Source: Gordius sp. MW1 (Eukaryota > Nematomorpha > Gordioida > Gordea > Gordiidae). Taken from it: a stretch of DNA of 64,000 nt. Numbering within the stretch: the stretch's first letter is position 1; each line of letters opens with the position of its first letter. The stretch is taken from positions 20,934,324-20,998,323 of the forward strand of contig OZ038531.1 of NCBI GenBank assembly GCA_964036665.1, written 5' to 3'. Of this stretch, positions 45,461 through 57,284 are shown piece by piece. The position numbers were made by a program, and so were the translations under genes. The notes beneath the pieces are model-generated. The model was not told the DNA's origin. It saw only the letters and a list, made by a program, of their open reading frames with translations, and made no database searches.

Positions 45461-46743
45461 AGAGGCACAGTTATCTAAGGCCAATAAAGGATCAATCCAA
45501 AGTTTTGACCCTAACAAGCCCCTTATGCTTCCAAAAAAGTCTCATAAATCTAAGCTTTCATTGGATCTAAAAACTAAAGCTATAGAAAACAAAATCAATG
45601 CCCTGGAAATCAGCTCAGCTATTCGTATTTTAGGTTCGTCCGATTTGATCGCACCTTCTACCAACTTAACATACGTTCTCCTCCCAGATAAACACCCTGA
45701 GGGCCAAGCTTTAACCCCCTCATTGCAGGATACCGCCTCAACCTCCATCACCGATTTTACAGCTTTCGAAGTCGCAAATGCAATAAATTCCTTCAAGAAA
45801 AACTCAGCAGCAGGCCTGGACGGCATCCGCCCCATTTTCCTGCAAGACCTCATCAAGCCCCACATAAGCGGTTCACAAATTTTACTTACGAACCTAACCC
45901 TTCTCTGCAACATTATCAGAAGAGGCCAATTCCCTTCAGACATATCCCAAATTCTTTTTGGCGGAAAACTACTGGCCTTCAATAAACCCGACGGCTCAAT
46001 TCGTCCCATCGTTATAGGGTCAGTTTTACGCAGATTAGTTTCCAAATTGATCACGACCAAAATCCGCGCCTCCTTGGCCAGTTCCTTCCTCCCCAATTAA
46101 TTAGGTTTTGGAGTCAAAGGAGGTTGTGAAGCCGCAGCCCATACCGCAAGAATCCTTTTTGAGTCCTCACCTCAGTCCGAACTACTAGTCAAACTTGACT
46201 TTAAAAACGCTTTCAACAGCGTCCATAGGGCGGCGTTTCTAAAACCCTTCTAGGAAGCGTACCCCGAATACTACTCCTATGTCCTCAATAGTTACGGTGC
46301 CCCATCATACCTTCTATTTGGGGACAATACAATTCACTCTTCCAGAGGGATACAGCAAGGTGATCCCCTAGGCCCAGCTCTTTTCTGTCTGGCCATCCAA
46401 GGGATAATTGAAAAAATTTCTAACTCAGGAAATTTTTCATGCAACCTTTGGTACATGGACGACGGTTTTTTGGTGGGACCAGCCAGCGAAATACAAAAAA
46501 TACCGAAAATCATCGAGTCCTTCTCATATTTAGTAGGTCTCCAACTGAACCATTTAAAATGAAATTTACTGCAGGGACACCTCAATCGACCCCTCATCAC
46601 TCCCATTTCCCGTACTCTCCTTAGACCAGTTCAGCCATTTAGGCGCTCCATTAGGAGGGCCCATCTCTTCGCAACGTTTTCTAGCAAAATTTTCGACCTT
46701 TATTGAGACCATCAAACCCACCTTGCAAAAACTTACCCCTCAC
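45461..46743 (+). mobile_element. LINE family A, 5' part (reverse transcriptase), interrupted by Gypsy-1
   Basis: The 191-codon frame 45525-46100 reads FEVANAINSFKKNSAAGLDG, IRPIFLQDLIKP, LLAFNKPDGSIRPIVIGSV and RRLVSKLITTKIRASL: RT fingers and palm entry. After a stop come LGFGVKGGCEAAAHTARI, LVKLDFKNAFNSVHRAAF (motif A), SRGIQQGDPLGPALFCLAIQ (motif B) and LWYMDDGFLVGP (YMDD). The sequence ends at CTCAC, the Gypsy-1 target site. It is 5' truncated and has several breaks; same family as 1-1420. Confidence 0.85.
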
Positions 46744-46877
46744 TGTAATATACTCAATATGCAAATAGTTTATTATTTTAAAATAACATCTGGTAATGAT
46801 AATTTATATACTCCAGGTATATAGAATTAAACGATATTATAAATAACGTGTATAAACACAAATTGTATAACATTACA
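46744..46877 (-). repeat. Gypsy-1 3' LTR
   Basis: 134 bp, TGTAATATACTC...TATAACATTACA, with inverted TGTAAT/ATTACA tips. It is almost identical to 55534-55667. Confidence 0.9.
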
Positions 46878-46890
46878 TTTCTTCCCACTT

Positions 46891-48057
46891 TCAAAGGTAA
46901 AACTCTTCATGATAACGCAACGGAGGATTTCGCTTTCTGGTCGATCGCCTTAACGGAATCGGACTTGCAACTTTTTCAACATTCGTTTTCAGACTAGTAT
47001 TCGAACTTGCAACTTTTTTAACATTCGGTTCCAGACTAGTATGGTTAGTTTCGACGAACTGGGATTGCATCCTGAATTTTAACTGATCCGCGTGTTTCCG
47101 TTTAATTCCTTTATCAGTGCGAACATTATATGAATATGGACCTTTACGTTCTATGATAAATTCTTGGTACCAACCCGCTTTAATTTCATTCCGGATCCAT
47201 ACTGGATCTCCAAGATTAAATTCCCTATAACATGCTTTTCGGTCATGATAGCTCTTTTGTTTAGCTAATCTCTCCTTCCACTTTTCTTTCGGATCTGGTC
47301 GAATAAGGTCCAACGCTGTCCTTACTCTTCTTCCCAACAACAATTCCGCCGGAGCTTTACCCGTGGTTGCCTGAGATGTATTCCTGTATGTCATAATTAT
47401 TTGTTGAAGGCATAATTCTTTCTCTCCCCCTGATTTTCTTGCTGCCCAGTATCTTGATTTTAGCGTTCGGATCATTCTCTCAGCTAATCCATTTGTTTTG
47501 GGGTGATATGGAGTGGATGTTACGTGCTTAATGTTGTTGTTGTTACAAAATTTTGTGAATTCTTCACCGACAAATTGTGGTCCATTGTCCGATACTATTT
47601 GCAAGGGAATACCGAACCTGCAAAACCAATTTCGTAACTGCCTCACAATTTGTGGTCCTTTAATCGACGATAGTGTGGCTACCTCCACCCATTTCGATAA
47701 TGCATCAATTAAAACCAACCAATAATTTCCTTCGACAGGTCCGGCAATATCTATATGAACTCGATCCCAAGGACGGTCAGGTACGGACCAAGAATATAAG
47801 GGAACTTCTTGTTCGGCTTGTCGGCCTTCTTGACAACCGTCACATTCCTTTACAAACAAATCAATACTCTTGTCCATTCCGGGCCACCAAACATAATATC
47901 GGGCTAAATTAAGCATTCCTGTAATACCGGGGTGTCCTAGGTGTAATATTTTTAAAACTAAATTTTGTAGGTTCCTCGGTATTATTAATCGATTTCCACA
48001 CAATAATAATCCATCTTCAAATGACAGTTCCTCCCTTCGATTGTAGTACGTTTTCAT
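46891..48057 (-). pseudogene. Gypsy-1 integrase region (fossil)
   Basis: 388 codons. The N-terminal HHCC zinc site (HLGHPGITG...CDGCQE) is followed by a DDE core (HIDIAGPV, SDNGPQFVG, HPKTNGLAERMIRTLKSRYW). A C-terminal basic part with an SH3-like tail (GDPVWIRNE) follows. In the family this inserts the cDNA into chromosomes. Part of a split fossil element. Confidence 0.85.
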
Positions 48058-48132
48058 GTCAAAACGGCATTTTTTTAAATCAAACCGCCATTCACGGTTA
48101 ATCGCTAAAATTAATTCACGACAAAAAGGATC

Positions 48133-48657
48133 TTATTTAATAGATGTTTTTAGCATTTCATAATCTAACTTTAATTCATCTAACATAAGTAATCCTACGT
48201 GATTGATCTGATCCGTTTCAAGGTATTTTGGATCTGGCAGTCTTGACAATGCATCAGCGCATCGATTGTTTTTTCCTGATCGGTATTTTATGTCGTATTG
48301 ATATCCATTTAAAAATAAAGCCCATCGAATTAATCGATTATTGATCACTTTCGGTAAATCCCGATGATTTCCGAATAATCTCTCTAGAGGTTTGTGATCC
48401 GTCATCAATACATATTTTCGACCCCGTACGTATTGATCGAATTTCTGAACACCAAACACAATAGCTCGCGCTTCCCGATCAATTGTAGGGTATCGTTTTT
48501 CGGACTCGCTTAACGTCCTGGACGCGTACGCAATAGCTCTTTCGGACCCGTCTGCATATAAGTGTGATAGTACAGCACCTACACCAGTTTCAGAAGCATC
48601 TACCGTTAGGTATAACGGCAATGAGGTTTACGGTACCAAAGTATTTGACGTTGAAAG
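48133..48657 (-). pseudogene. Gypsy-1 RNase H region (fossil)
   Basis: The frame 48621-48133 begins PLYLTVDASETGVGAVLSH and contains DREARAIVFGVQKF, LMTDHKPLERLFG and NNRCADALSRLPD, the Gypsy RNase H. It adjoins the Gypsy-2 insertion at 48658, with target duplication GAAAG at 48653-48657. Confidence 0.85.
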
Positions 48658-49043
48658 TGTTGTATAACCACCCCCCCCCCCCCGCCATTCCCTTCTCCCC
48701 TTCATCACAGACGTTTTTGGACTAATTTATAACGACAGCCTTGTGCTGGTTACGTATTAATGATTAAATTTTAGCCTCTCGCGTTCGCGTAACTTTAATA
48801 TTAAAAAGAAAAAAGTAGAGTATCGGAAAACCATCTGCTGACATAACTCCACCCCAACCTACAATACAATTCTTATATTTTATTATTCTGGATTCATTAT
48901 CCAATTTTCCCCTACAATTTTCAATATTATAAAAGTTCTGCTTCTCTCGTATTTGTACCAGAACATATATTATTACAAATAAAACTTAATTTGGACTTAA
49001 CAACTAATAAAAGCTTGATACTAAATCCGGAGCGGATTTAATA
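48658..49043 (+). repeat. Gypsy-2 5' LTR
   Basis: 386 bp. It contains a C-run of about 14 near its start and AATAAAACTTAATTTGG near its end, which could serve as a polyadenylation signal. Near-identical partner at 53023-53407. Confidence 0.9.
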
Positions 49044-49654
49044 CTGGTGTCAGAAGTTAGTGAAGAAATAAACCCAAAGAACCAAATATTTTGTTAAAAG
49101 TCCTAGTTTGAAGAGAACAGATATATTGTTTAAAGAAAACTATTTTGGGCAAAGAAATTATATTGGTGGGAGCGAACTAATTTAAGAAAGAACAAAAAAA
49201 AAATTTTCAAAATTTTCAGAATGGACCAAGTCATAGTAAGTAGCAAATGCATTTAATATCATTAGTAATTATAATTGGAATTTTAATATTCTATATAGCT
49301 ATCACTTTTCAATCTTTTAGAATATTCATAATTAAACTGTTAATAACTACAATTTAGATTTATTACTTAAATTTTAATTTCGGTCATTTTAAATAATTTA
49401 TCGTTTTGTTTTAAAGGTGATTTTAATTTTTATTTTTCTTAAATACAGAATTGATATTTTTAATTATTTTTAAATGATATATATATATAATCTATGTGGT
49501 ATTTGAATAAAGAGTTATATATTTGATTTATATATTAATATTTGTGTTATTATTTGGATTACGGTAGAATTATAAAAAAAAAATATTTAATATATTGAGT
49601 TTAAATTTAAAATAATAAGTAAATAAAATAATAATATATTTTATTGATTTATCT
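49044..49654. other. Gypsy-2 leader
   Basis: It holds the primer site TGGTGTCAGAAGTTAG (49045-49060) and AT-rich untranslated DNA. No coding frame was recognised. Confidence 0.6.
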
Positions 49655-50110
49655 TTGATCAACATGTTTTTTCGCTCTACCCCTCCTTCAATAGCTATTA
49701 ATTTTTTTAATTATTTATACTCAGATAAAATTATAATAATATCGATTTTATTTGCATTAATCTTAGTGTATATTTGGTATAGATTAACTAAAGTGGAGAA
49801 GGTATTTATAATTAAGAATTTACGCTGTTACAGATGTAACAAGCGAGGCCATTTAAGTTCTAGTTGCCTAGAAAGGTTTAATAATAAATCACTTAGAAAT
49901 AATTTTAATCCCAATTTTACGTATAGAACAAACCAAAATGAGAATATTTATAAAAATAGATACGCTAATAACTACGGGGATCATGGTAATAATTTTGAAA
50001 AACCGTGTGGTGTTACTAGATATAACAACCCCACTGATAATTATAACTGTAGTGATTTTCCTTCTACATCTAAGATTGAGAAAGGTAGGATCAGTGAGGC
50101 GAATAGATGA
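49655..50110 (+). pseudogene. Gypsy-2 gag-like frame with zinc knuckle (fossil)
   Basis: 151 codons. A hydrophobic stretch near residues 25-45 (IIIISILFALILVYIWY) precedes a CCHC knuckle CYRCNKRGHLSSSC at about 58-71, followed by an asparagine-rich tail. It is much shorter than a normal Gypsy gag, so it may be only the nucleocapsid end. Part of a fossil element. Confidence 0.65.
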
Positions 50111-50297
50111 AAGGATGGCTGTGGAGGGCATGTTTGTCAAGGTAGTGCGGTGTCAATTAGACAAGCTGCACATGATTGACTGGTGCCACTCAACACAAAA
50201 TATCAAATTTTAGATGGCCGCGAGGATAAAATAAATTTTTTTAACGAATCAATTACACCATCTGCGGTGATAGAGATTGATAACGTAAAAAATTAAA

Positions 50298-53022
50298 ATG
50301 TTAATCGATAGTGGCGCATCTATTTCTGTTATTAGTTTTAAAAATTTTAATAAATTTTGGCCGCATAGAAAATTTAAGGCAGCTAAGTTGATAGCTATTC
50401 AAGCGAATAAATCTAACATCAACGTAATAGGAAAGGTTAACGTCTCAGTTAAAGTCTTACAATATAAAATTAACTTAGATTTATTTATACTTAGCGAAAA
50501 CGTGGACAATATAATGGGTTGGCCCTGGATAAGATTAATTGGCCCTAAATTAAATTGGTGGGGAATTTGTAAGGCCACGGAGGTAAATAATATTTGTAGT
50601 TTAAGCGCTAAACCCATGGTGTCATTGCAATTGCTCGGTGATTCACAGAGCTGGGACAATACGTCCACAAGCCATGAGTCACCCCATTTTATCCCTGATT
50701 TAAAGTGCGGGATTTCTGCTATTAAATCCACAGTCCATAAATCAGTCGATCAGAGGGCAAAGGCAAATTTTGGCACAGCATGGCAAGCGAAAATTACAGT
50801 GGTTTTGGCTAAATTTTCCGAGATTTTTGAAAATAATTTGGGCTGTGTGAGCGATAAGATTGTATCAATTAGGGTTAACTCAGATGCTATACCTAAATTT
50901 TGTCCCGTTAGGCGAGTACCTTTATTTATTAAAGATAAAGTTGATGCTGTAAATAATAATTGGCTTAAAGACAAAGTGATAGAACCCATAGATTATTCGG
51001 AATGGGCTACACCTTTAGTACCGGTCAGAAAACCTGACGGAACGGTACGGGTCTGTGCTGATTATAGAGTTACAGTCAACAGATATGTAATTGAAGTTAA
51101 ATATCCGCTGCCTAGATTAGAAATTATTTTTGTTAAATTACAAGGAGCTAAATATTTTTCTAAAATTGATTTGGCAAACGCGTACTTACAGCTTAAGGTA
51201 GACGAAAAGTCGTCACGGCTTTTAGCTATTAACACTGATGCCGGACTGTTTAAATTTAACAGACTACCTTTTGGCTTGAGCGTGTCAGCCGCAATTTTTC
51301 AACAAACGATGGCTTCTATTTTTAGTAATTTAGATGGCGTTATATTCTATTTAGATGACATTTTAGTCACAGGTAAAACGATAGAAGAACACGATTTACG
51401 TTTGAGTAAAGTTTTAGAATTAATTAAATTAAAAGGCTTAAGAGTCTCAGCAAAAAAATGCATTTTTGGGACCGAGGAGATATTGTATCTAGGCCATATT
51501 TTAAGTAATGGTAATATTCAACCTAAGTATGACAAAGTTATTGCAATTAAAAATATTAAATTACCCAATAATAAAAAAGAGCTTTTGTCATTTTTGGGCG
51601 TAATGAATTATTACAGTAGATTTATTAAAAATTACATGAGAATCGCCGGACCATTATATGAATTGACCAAAAAGTCTGTTGCATTTATATGGTACGAAAC
51701 TCATACAGATAATTTTAATTATTTAAAGAATATTTTATTAACTAAACCCGTATTAAGGTGTTATAACCCCAACATGCCACAAGTTTTAAGGGTCGATGCG
51801 TCTAATGTAGGCATCGGTGGCGCATTGTGTCAAATCGAGGATAAGATTGAACACCCTATTTTGTATTTTTCCCGTAAGTTAAATAAAACTGAGGTGCGGT
51901 ATTCCGTTATTGAACGGGAGGCTCTTGCAATGATGTACGGATTACAGCGTTGTCGCGAATATTTAATTGGTAAATCATTTACTGTAATCACGGATCATAA
52001 ACCTCTGGTTGCTTTATTTAAAAAGACTAACGATGAATTGTTAATGTCTAGTAGATTACAACGTTGGCTGGTAATGTTAGGAAATTTTACCTTAACTCTG
52101 ATATATTGCAAAGGTGAAGACAATCATTTAGCGGACGTTTTATCGCGTTTGGGCGCAGATAGCATTGAAGCTAAGGATGATCTTTTACATTGCGATATTA
52201 TAGGAGGGCAGGTAATAAACGCTATTAAAATTTTGGATTTTGATGAAATCTTAACCGAAAGTAATGCTGACCAAGATTTATGTAAAGTAAAAAACATTTT
52301 GTTAGGCCTAGACGATAGTAATGACACACCATTACCTTTTAAACATGTTATAAATGAAATGTACTTGGAAAACGAAGTTATAATGCGACATGAAAGGGTG
52401 GTGGTTCCGGTTAAACTGCGTCAGGAGGTGTTAAATGTTTTGCATCAAGGGCATGCAGGAATGGTTAAGATGAAAGGACTAGCCCGACAATATGCGTGGT
52501 GGCCTAAGATGAATAAGGATATTGAATTATTTGTCAGGCAGTGCGAGCTTTGTAAGCTTGATGCACCTATGCCCCGCAGAAATAAAAAGGCCAGGTGGCC
52601 GCGTCCCAATTCTCCGTGGGAGAGAATACATGTAGATTTTTTTGAATTTGACAATAAACGTTTTATTTTAATAGTTGACGCTTTTTCCGGTTGGACGGAA
52701 TTTAAAAACGTTTCTAGCATGTCAAGTAAAGTAACAATAAATATTTTAAAAGAATTATTTGGCGCATACGGATTTCCAACTGTAATGGTTACGGATAATG
52801 GAAAGGCTTTCGTAAGCGTAGAGTTTAAAAGTTTTTGTTTAGAATTTAAAATTAACCATTTGCTAACTCCTCCTTATCACCCTAGCTCAAATGGGCAGGT
52901 TGAAAGGTACGTAGGGATAGTGAAAAAATGGTTAATGGTAGCTAAAGAGACGAAAGGAGGCACTTGGCTGTTAAAATTATACCATAACATGTCCCCAAGG
53001 TATCCTAATCGTCCCTCCGAGG
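50298..53022 (+). pseudogene. Gypsy-2 pol region (fossil)
   Basis: A frame of over 900 codons. Protease LIDSGASISVI comes at the start. RT follows with YFSKIDLANAYLQLKV, RLPFGLSVSAAIFQQ and FYLDDILVTG; RNase H with LRVDASNVGIGGAL and VITDHKPLVALF; integrase with HQGHAGMVKMKG...CELCK, HVDFFEF, VTDNGKAF and HPSSNGQVERYVG. The frame runs into the 3' LTR. These are the standard Ty3/gypsy functions of polyprotein cutting, cDNA synthesis and integration, here a fossil copy. Confidence 0.9.
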
Positions 53023-53407
53023 TGTTGTATAACCACCCCCCCCCCCCGCCATTCCCTTCTCCCCTTCATCACAGACGTTTTTGGACTAATTTATAACGAC
53101 AGCCTTGTGCTGGTTACGTATTAATGATTAAATTTTACCCTCTCGCGTTCGCGTAACTTTAATATTAAAAAGAAAAAAGTAGAGTATCGGAAAACCATCT
53201 GCTGACATAACTCCACCCCAACCTACAATACAATTCTTATATTTTATTATTCTGGATTCATTATCCAATTTTCCCCTACAATTTTCAATATTATAAAAGT
53301 TCTGCTTCTCTCGTATTTGTACCAGAACATATATTATTACAAATAAAACTTAATTTGGACTTAACAACTAATAAAAGCTTGATACTAAATCCGGAGCGGA
53401 TTTAATA
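53023..53407 (+). repeat. Gypsy-2 3' LTR
   Basis: 385 bp, matching 48658-49043. It is followed by the target duplication GAAAG and the Gypsy-1 sequence. Confidence 0.9.
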
Positions 53408-53412
53408 GAAAG

Positions 53413-55179
53413 CATCAGTTTTACATCGTTAAAAATCTTCTGCTCTTTAGCCGTCCATTTCCAACCTATTGATGAGCCCGTCAATGGATGCAAGGGTGCG
53501 CATTTTTCGTGTAACATTGGAATGAACCTTTCCTGATAATTAACTAGTCCTAAAAAGGAACGTAGTTCTTTTTTGTTTTGTGGTTGTTGAAAATTAACAA
53601 TGGCTTCCACTCGCTCTTGAGTTGGGTGGATCCCTGTTGCATCGATCACATGTCCCAAATATTTAACGGAATTTTGGAAAAATTTAACCTTTTCCTTCTT
53701 TGCTTTTAGACCAGCGTCCTGTACCCTTTTTAGTACCTCGTTGAGATTTTTCAGGTGATCCTTTTCATTTACTCCTGTAACTATGATATCGTCTAGAAGT
53801 ACCCCAGTATGGGGAATCCCCTCTAATAATTCTTCCATATAACGCTGGAATAAATTTGGCGCTATTGAAAGTCCAAATGGAAGACGTTTATATCGATAAT
53901 AACCTAAATGTGTTGCAATAGTGAGATAATGTCGCGACTTTTCTTCGACCTTCATCTGAAGATAGGCATCCCGTAAATCAATTACTGTAAATTTTTGCCA
54001 TCCTGCGATCTTCAGAATCAAATCGTTAAATGTCGGAAGTAGATGGTTGTTTAAAGTTAGGAAGAGGTTAATAGTCACTCTAAAATCTCCGCAGATTCTA
54101 ATGGACTTATTTGATTTTAATACATTTACAATAGGAGTTGCCCATGTTATTGGTGTTGTTGCAGGATCAACATGTTCAATTATCTCTTCGTCCAATAATC
54201 TCCTGATTTCCCCTTCAACTTTATTCCTTAAAGGGAAAGGAACCCTTCGTGCAGGCACTGCTATGGCTCTGGCTTCTTCCTTTACAAAAAGATTCACCTC
54301 ATAATCTTTAATACACCCAGTGCCATCACTGAACACATTCGTATACTTTTCAACCAATTGCTCTTCTATGTTTTGAGGTTTTTCTTCTATAGCATTAATT
54401 TTAACTAGATGAGGAAGTTGTAGGTGAAAGGCTTCCATCCAGTTTAACCCAAATATGGCATCATCTTCTACCGTAGTTACAATAGCTGTTAACTTTAAAG
54501 TTTTATTGTTTAAATTAACATAGACCTGTGTTTCTCCACATATAGGAACTGGACTATTCCCAAAAGCTTTTATCTTGGGGCATGGTGTTAATTTAGGTGA
54601 ATTTAACATGTTGTAGATACTCTTGTTGATTAATGATACTGATGAGCCAGTATCATATAACATCTTGAAACTTTTCTGATTTATCCTTACATGGATGTAT
54701 GGTTTAAGGTGATTAAAGTCATAAAGTTTGCCAATTGTATTAATAATCTGGTTCACTTTGTTTGAGGTCCTGCACATTTTTGCAAAATGTCCTTTATGAT
54801 GACAAATGGAACATTCTTTTAAAAATGCTGGACATTGCTTTATTGCATGTGACTTACCACATCTATAGCAATTCCTTATGAATGATTGTTGATGATCATC
54901 CTTCTTTGTAGCAAATTGTTTTATTGATTGTCTATTCTTTTGATTGGAGTACATTGGATTTGGTTTTTTATAATTTTGAATTTTGTTTAATTCATTTGAG
55001 GAAGAATTGACTTCATCATTTGCAAGATGCATGGATTCTGCTAAGTTAAAAATGTCATTGAAGGTCACATCTAGTCCTGTAGGCTTTACTGCATCCGGCC
55101 ATCTAGCTCTAACGTCTATCTCCAATTGTGTATTATGCAGTCCGTGCAAAAATTGATCTCGCAATCTTTCATCCAACAA
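53413..55179 (-). pseudogene. Gypsy-1 nucleocapsid, protease and reverse-transcriptase region (fossil)
   Basis: The minus-strand frame from 55179 carries two zinc knuckles (CYRCGKSHAIKQC, CSICHHKGHFAKMC), protease MLYDTGSSVSLINK and RT (VIDLRDAYLQMKV, RLPFGLSIAPNLFQRYM, VLLDDIIVTG). It ends at the Gypsy-2 insertion. The last few codons of the open frame lie in Gypsy-2 and are not part of it. Confidence 0.9.
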
Positions 55180-55511
55180 TTTAAAATGACTTTTAATCTA
55201 GTGACATATTCAATCAATGATTCATCTACTTGTTTTACACAACGAATAAAATTTAGTCTTGATTGGAATATGGTTGATTTCGTTAGGAATACCTTCTTAA
55301 TTAATTTGATTAAATCTTCATATTCCAATGAGGGTATATTATCTGGATAAACATAGTTGATAAGTAATTCCACATGTTTCTGGCCCATATATCCCAATAT
55401 AGTTTTTGTTCTAGTTTCTTTTGGGACATGTTTAGACTCAAAAATATTATCTAGGGTGAACAAATATGTATTAATGTTATCACCTGCCTTATATTGAGGT
55501 ATTCCTTCCAT
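55116..55511 (-). pseudogene. Gypsy-1 gag N-terminal region (fossil)
   Basis: 131 codons beginning MEGIPQYKAGDNINTYLFTL, with YMGQKHVELLINYVYP and SRLNFIRC: a short retrotransposon capsid-type gag. It starts just inside the primer site (55516-55532). Confidence 0.75.
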
Positions 55512-55533
55512 TTTTGTTTATCGACCGCGCCAC

Positions 55534-55667
55534 TGTAATATACTCAATATGCAAATAGTTTATTATTTTAAAATAACATCTGGTAATGATAATTTATATA
55601 CTCCAGGTATATAGAACTAAACGATATTATAAATAACGTGTATAAACACAAATTGTATAACATTACA
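55534..55667 (-). repeat. Gypsy-1 5' LTR
   Basis: 134 bp, near-identical to 46744-46877 and followed at the right by the CTCAC target duplication in LINE A. Confidence 0.9.
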
Positions 55668-56875
55668 CTCACCACGCTTTCTTTTTGGCAAAAAATTTCC
55701 TGCTAAGCCCAAAAATAAATCACGCCTTGCGTGCATCACCTATCTACAGCTGTCCCGAACAACTCAATATGATCGAACGGGGCATTCAATCACTTTTTGA
55801 GTCCTGTCTCACTATAAAGTTTAGTCCCGCCCAATGACTCCAAGCATCACTCCCTTCTAAGAGAGGGGGGATTGGCATAAGATCCCCGAGACAGATTGCA
55901 TTAGCGTCGTCGCGTATGAGTACCGACCCGCTAATCACCGCTTTGACATCTCTCTCAGACCCGCACCTTCAGGAGGCTCTACGCCTCTGGGATACGGAAA
56001 AGCTCGAATCAGCCGACCGACCACTTGGAGTGACCCAGAAGGAATGGGACCTTCCCTTGATAGCACGTTCCGTAGCTTACCTCTCTCCGAACGACCTATC
56101 TCAAGGAAAACACCTTTTCAACTGGGCTTCTTCCAACAGCGGTTACGAATGGCTCGAGGCAATCCCTAGCAGGAACCTGGGACTTCACATGTCTGGTGAG
56201 GAGCTACGCATTGTCATAGGCCTGCGTCTCGGCTGTGACATCGTATCCCCATTCGTATGCGACCAATGTAAACAGCCGGTCCAACCCATTGGCCATCACC
56301 CCCTCCACTGCAAATACAGCAAAGGGCGCAACCCCAGGCACACGGCGATTAACAAACTAATCGGCCAGTACCTAAGGAAGGCAGGCTTTCCAAATGCCTT
56401 GGAACCCGTCGGCCTCAGCACACTAGATGGAAAATGACCCGACGGCGTTACGCTCATCCCCTGGTCCCGCGGACTGAATCTCACTTGGGGCTTCACCACG
56501 GTCGACATATTCGCCCCCTCCAACTCCTCTCCTGACCTTTTAGTCAGCACTGAAAGTAGGAAGTCAAATAAATAATCGACCCTTTCAGAAACAATATTTA
56601 TTCCCTTAGTGGCTTCCACAATCGGAAACCTAGGCATCCAATGCCTCTCTTTTTTAAAACAAATTGGGAGAGCAATTTCCATGGTCTCATCGGATTCGAC
56701 AGAGTCGTATTACATCAGACAGAAGATTACAATGGAAATCGTTAGATCTAACACGATTTCCATTCACGGCTCGATGCCATCCGTTTAGTCATCGCGCGTT
56801 TATACCTTTCTTATTATACTTTTTAGTCGTTAATGTAAATTTGTATACAATTAAAGTTAAAATAAAGTATTTAAT
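55668..56875 (+). mobile_element. LINE family A, 3' part (linker, zinc knuckle, RLE endonuclease, tail)
   Basis: It resumes the LINE of 45461-46743 after the CTCAC duplication. The frame 55916-56437 gives VTQKEWDLPLIARSVAYLS, SNSGYEWLEAIPSRNLGL, the knuckle CDQCKQP...HHPLHC, then NPRHTAINKLIGQYLRKAG and LEPVGLSTLDGK. It meets a stop just before PDGVTLIPWSRG, and TTVDIFAPSN continues downstream. The conserved 3' tail ATCGTTAGATCTAACACGATTTCCAT... runs to about 56875. In R2-group LINEs this endonuclease nicks the target for reverse transcription. Dead copy. Confidence 0.85.
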
Positions 56876-57268
56876 ATATATTAATTTAATTAAAAAAAAA
56901 ATTTGCCCTCGCCGGGTTCAACCCACATCAGTAGAGGCATAGGCTTTTGTAGGGGGGGGGGAGCACAGGGACCCATATCAGTAGTGGCATAGGCCCTTCT
57001 AGGGGAGGGCATAAGGTAATTATCAATGTTAACCTAATATACCAATTCAAAAACGAAAAAAAAATTTCGAATCACAATTTGGCCAATGGTTATTTTTTCA
57101 TTGGTCAATAGCCATGACACGGTCAATAAGTCATATTATCAATGGTATTAACAAGAACAATATATTAATTTAATTAAAAAAAAATATTACCAGCAATTAA
57201 GAACGTTGGAAGAACGGACGGACGGACGGACAACAAAAAGCGAGCCCATAAATTGCATAGCAATTAAT
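56876..57268 (-). repeat. HINE-like 5' end: core unit, (GGAC)n and subterminal repeat
   Basis: Inverted counterpart of 24091-24540: the B-box-like GGGTTCAACCC, CATCAGTAGAGGCATAGGC, TTGGCCAATGG, then GAACGTTGGAAGAACGGACGG, (GGAC)n and CCCATAAATTGCATAGCAAT. It closes the nest. Confidence 0.75.
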
Positions 57269-57284
57269 AGCTAGCTACTTTAAT

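Larger units (their letters stand above)
48658..53407 (+). mobile_element. Gypsy-2: Ty3/gypsy LTR retrotransposon fossil inside Gypsy-1
   Basis: Plus-strand element with LTRs at 48658-49043 and 53023-53407 (TGTTGTATAACC...GGATTTAATA) that differ at about one substitution plus a C-run length. A GAAAG target duplication flanks it (48653-48657, 53408-53412). A primer site TGGTGTCAGAAG starts at 49045, one base after the LTR. Parts in order: short gag-like frame with a zinc knuckle, protease, RT, RNase H, integrase. It looks nearly whole, with at most a few breaks, and is the youngest layer of the nest. Confidence 0.9.
46744..55667 (-). mobile_element. Gypsy-1: Ty3/gypsy LTR retrotransposon fossil, split by Gypsy-2
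   Basis: Minus-strand element with 134-bp LTRs (46744-46877 and 55534-55667, TGTAAT...ATTACA) differing at about one base, so the insertion is young. A CTCAC target duplication flanks it (46739-46743, 55668-55672). Next to the 5' LTR a primer site TGGCGCGGTCGATAAAC (55532-55516 inverted) follows, and a purine tract lies by the 3' LTR (46878-46897). Order from right to left: gag, zinc knuckles, protease, RT, RNase H, integrase. Gypsy-2 sits between RT and RNase H. It is broken by that insertion and by about one or two other changes. Confidence 0.9.
42160..57268 (-). mobile_element. HINE/DINE-1-like element, expanded into a nest by later insertions
   Basis: Its 3' side is at the left: a stem-loop CCAGGGTCTTCGGCTCTGG (42167-42185), a purine tract (42186-42305), then CTACTCCG and GCTATGCAATTTATGGGC (42334-42351). 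Its 5' end is at the right: (GGAC)n at 57213-57230 and CGAGCCCATAAATTGCATAGC (57241-57261), then AATTAATA. Its own DNA is 42160-42417, 45252-45460 and 56876-57268, matching 26568-26950 in reverse. Between lie a SWIM transposon (42418-45243) and a LINE A (45461-56875) with two Gypsy elements inside. Confidence 0.7.

Noticed and set aside
45542-46096. 184-codon frame antisense to LINE A
   Set aside because: Shadow of the real LINE A reverse-transcriptase frame on the plus strand.
50399-52720. Several minus-strand frames of 67-110 codons
   Set aside because: Antisense shadows of the Gypsy-2 pol region.
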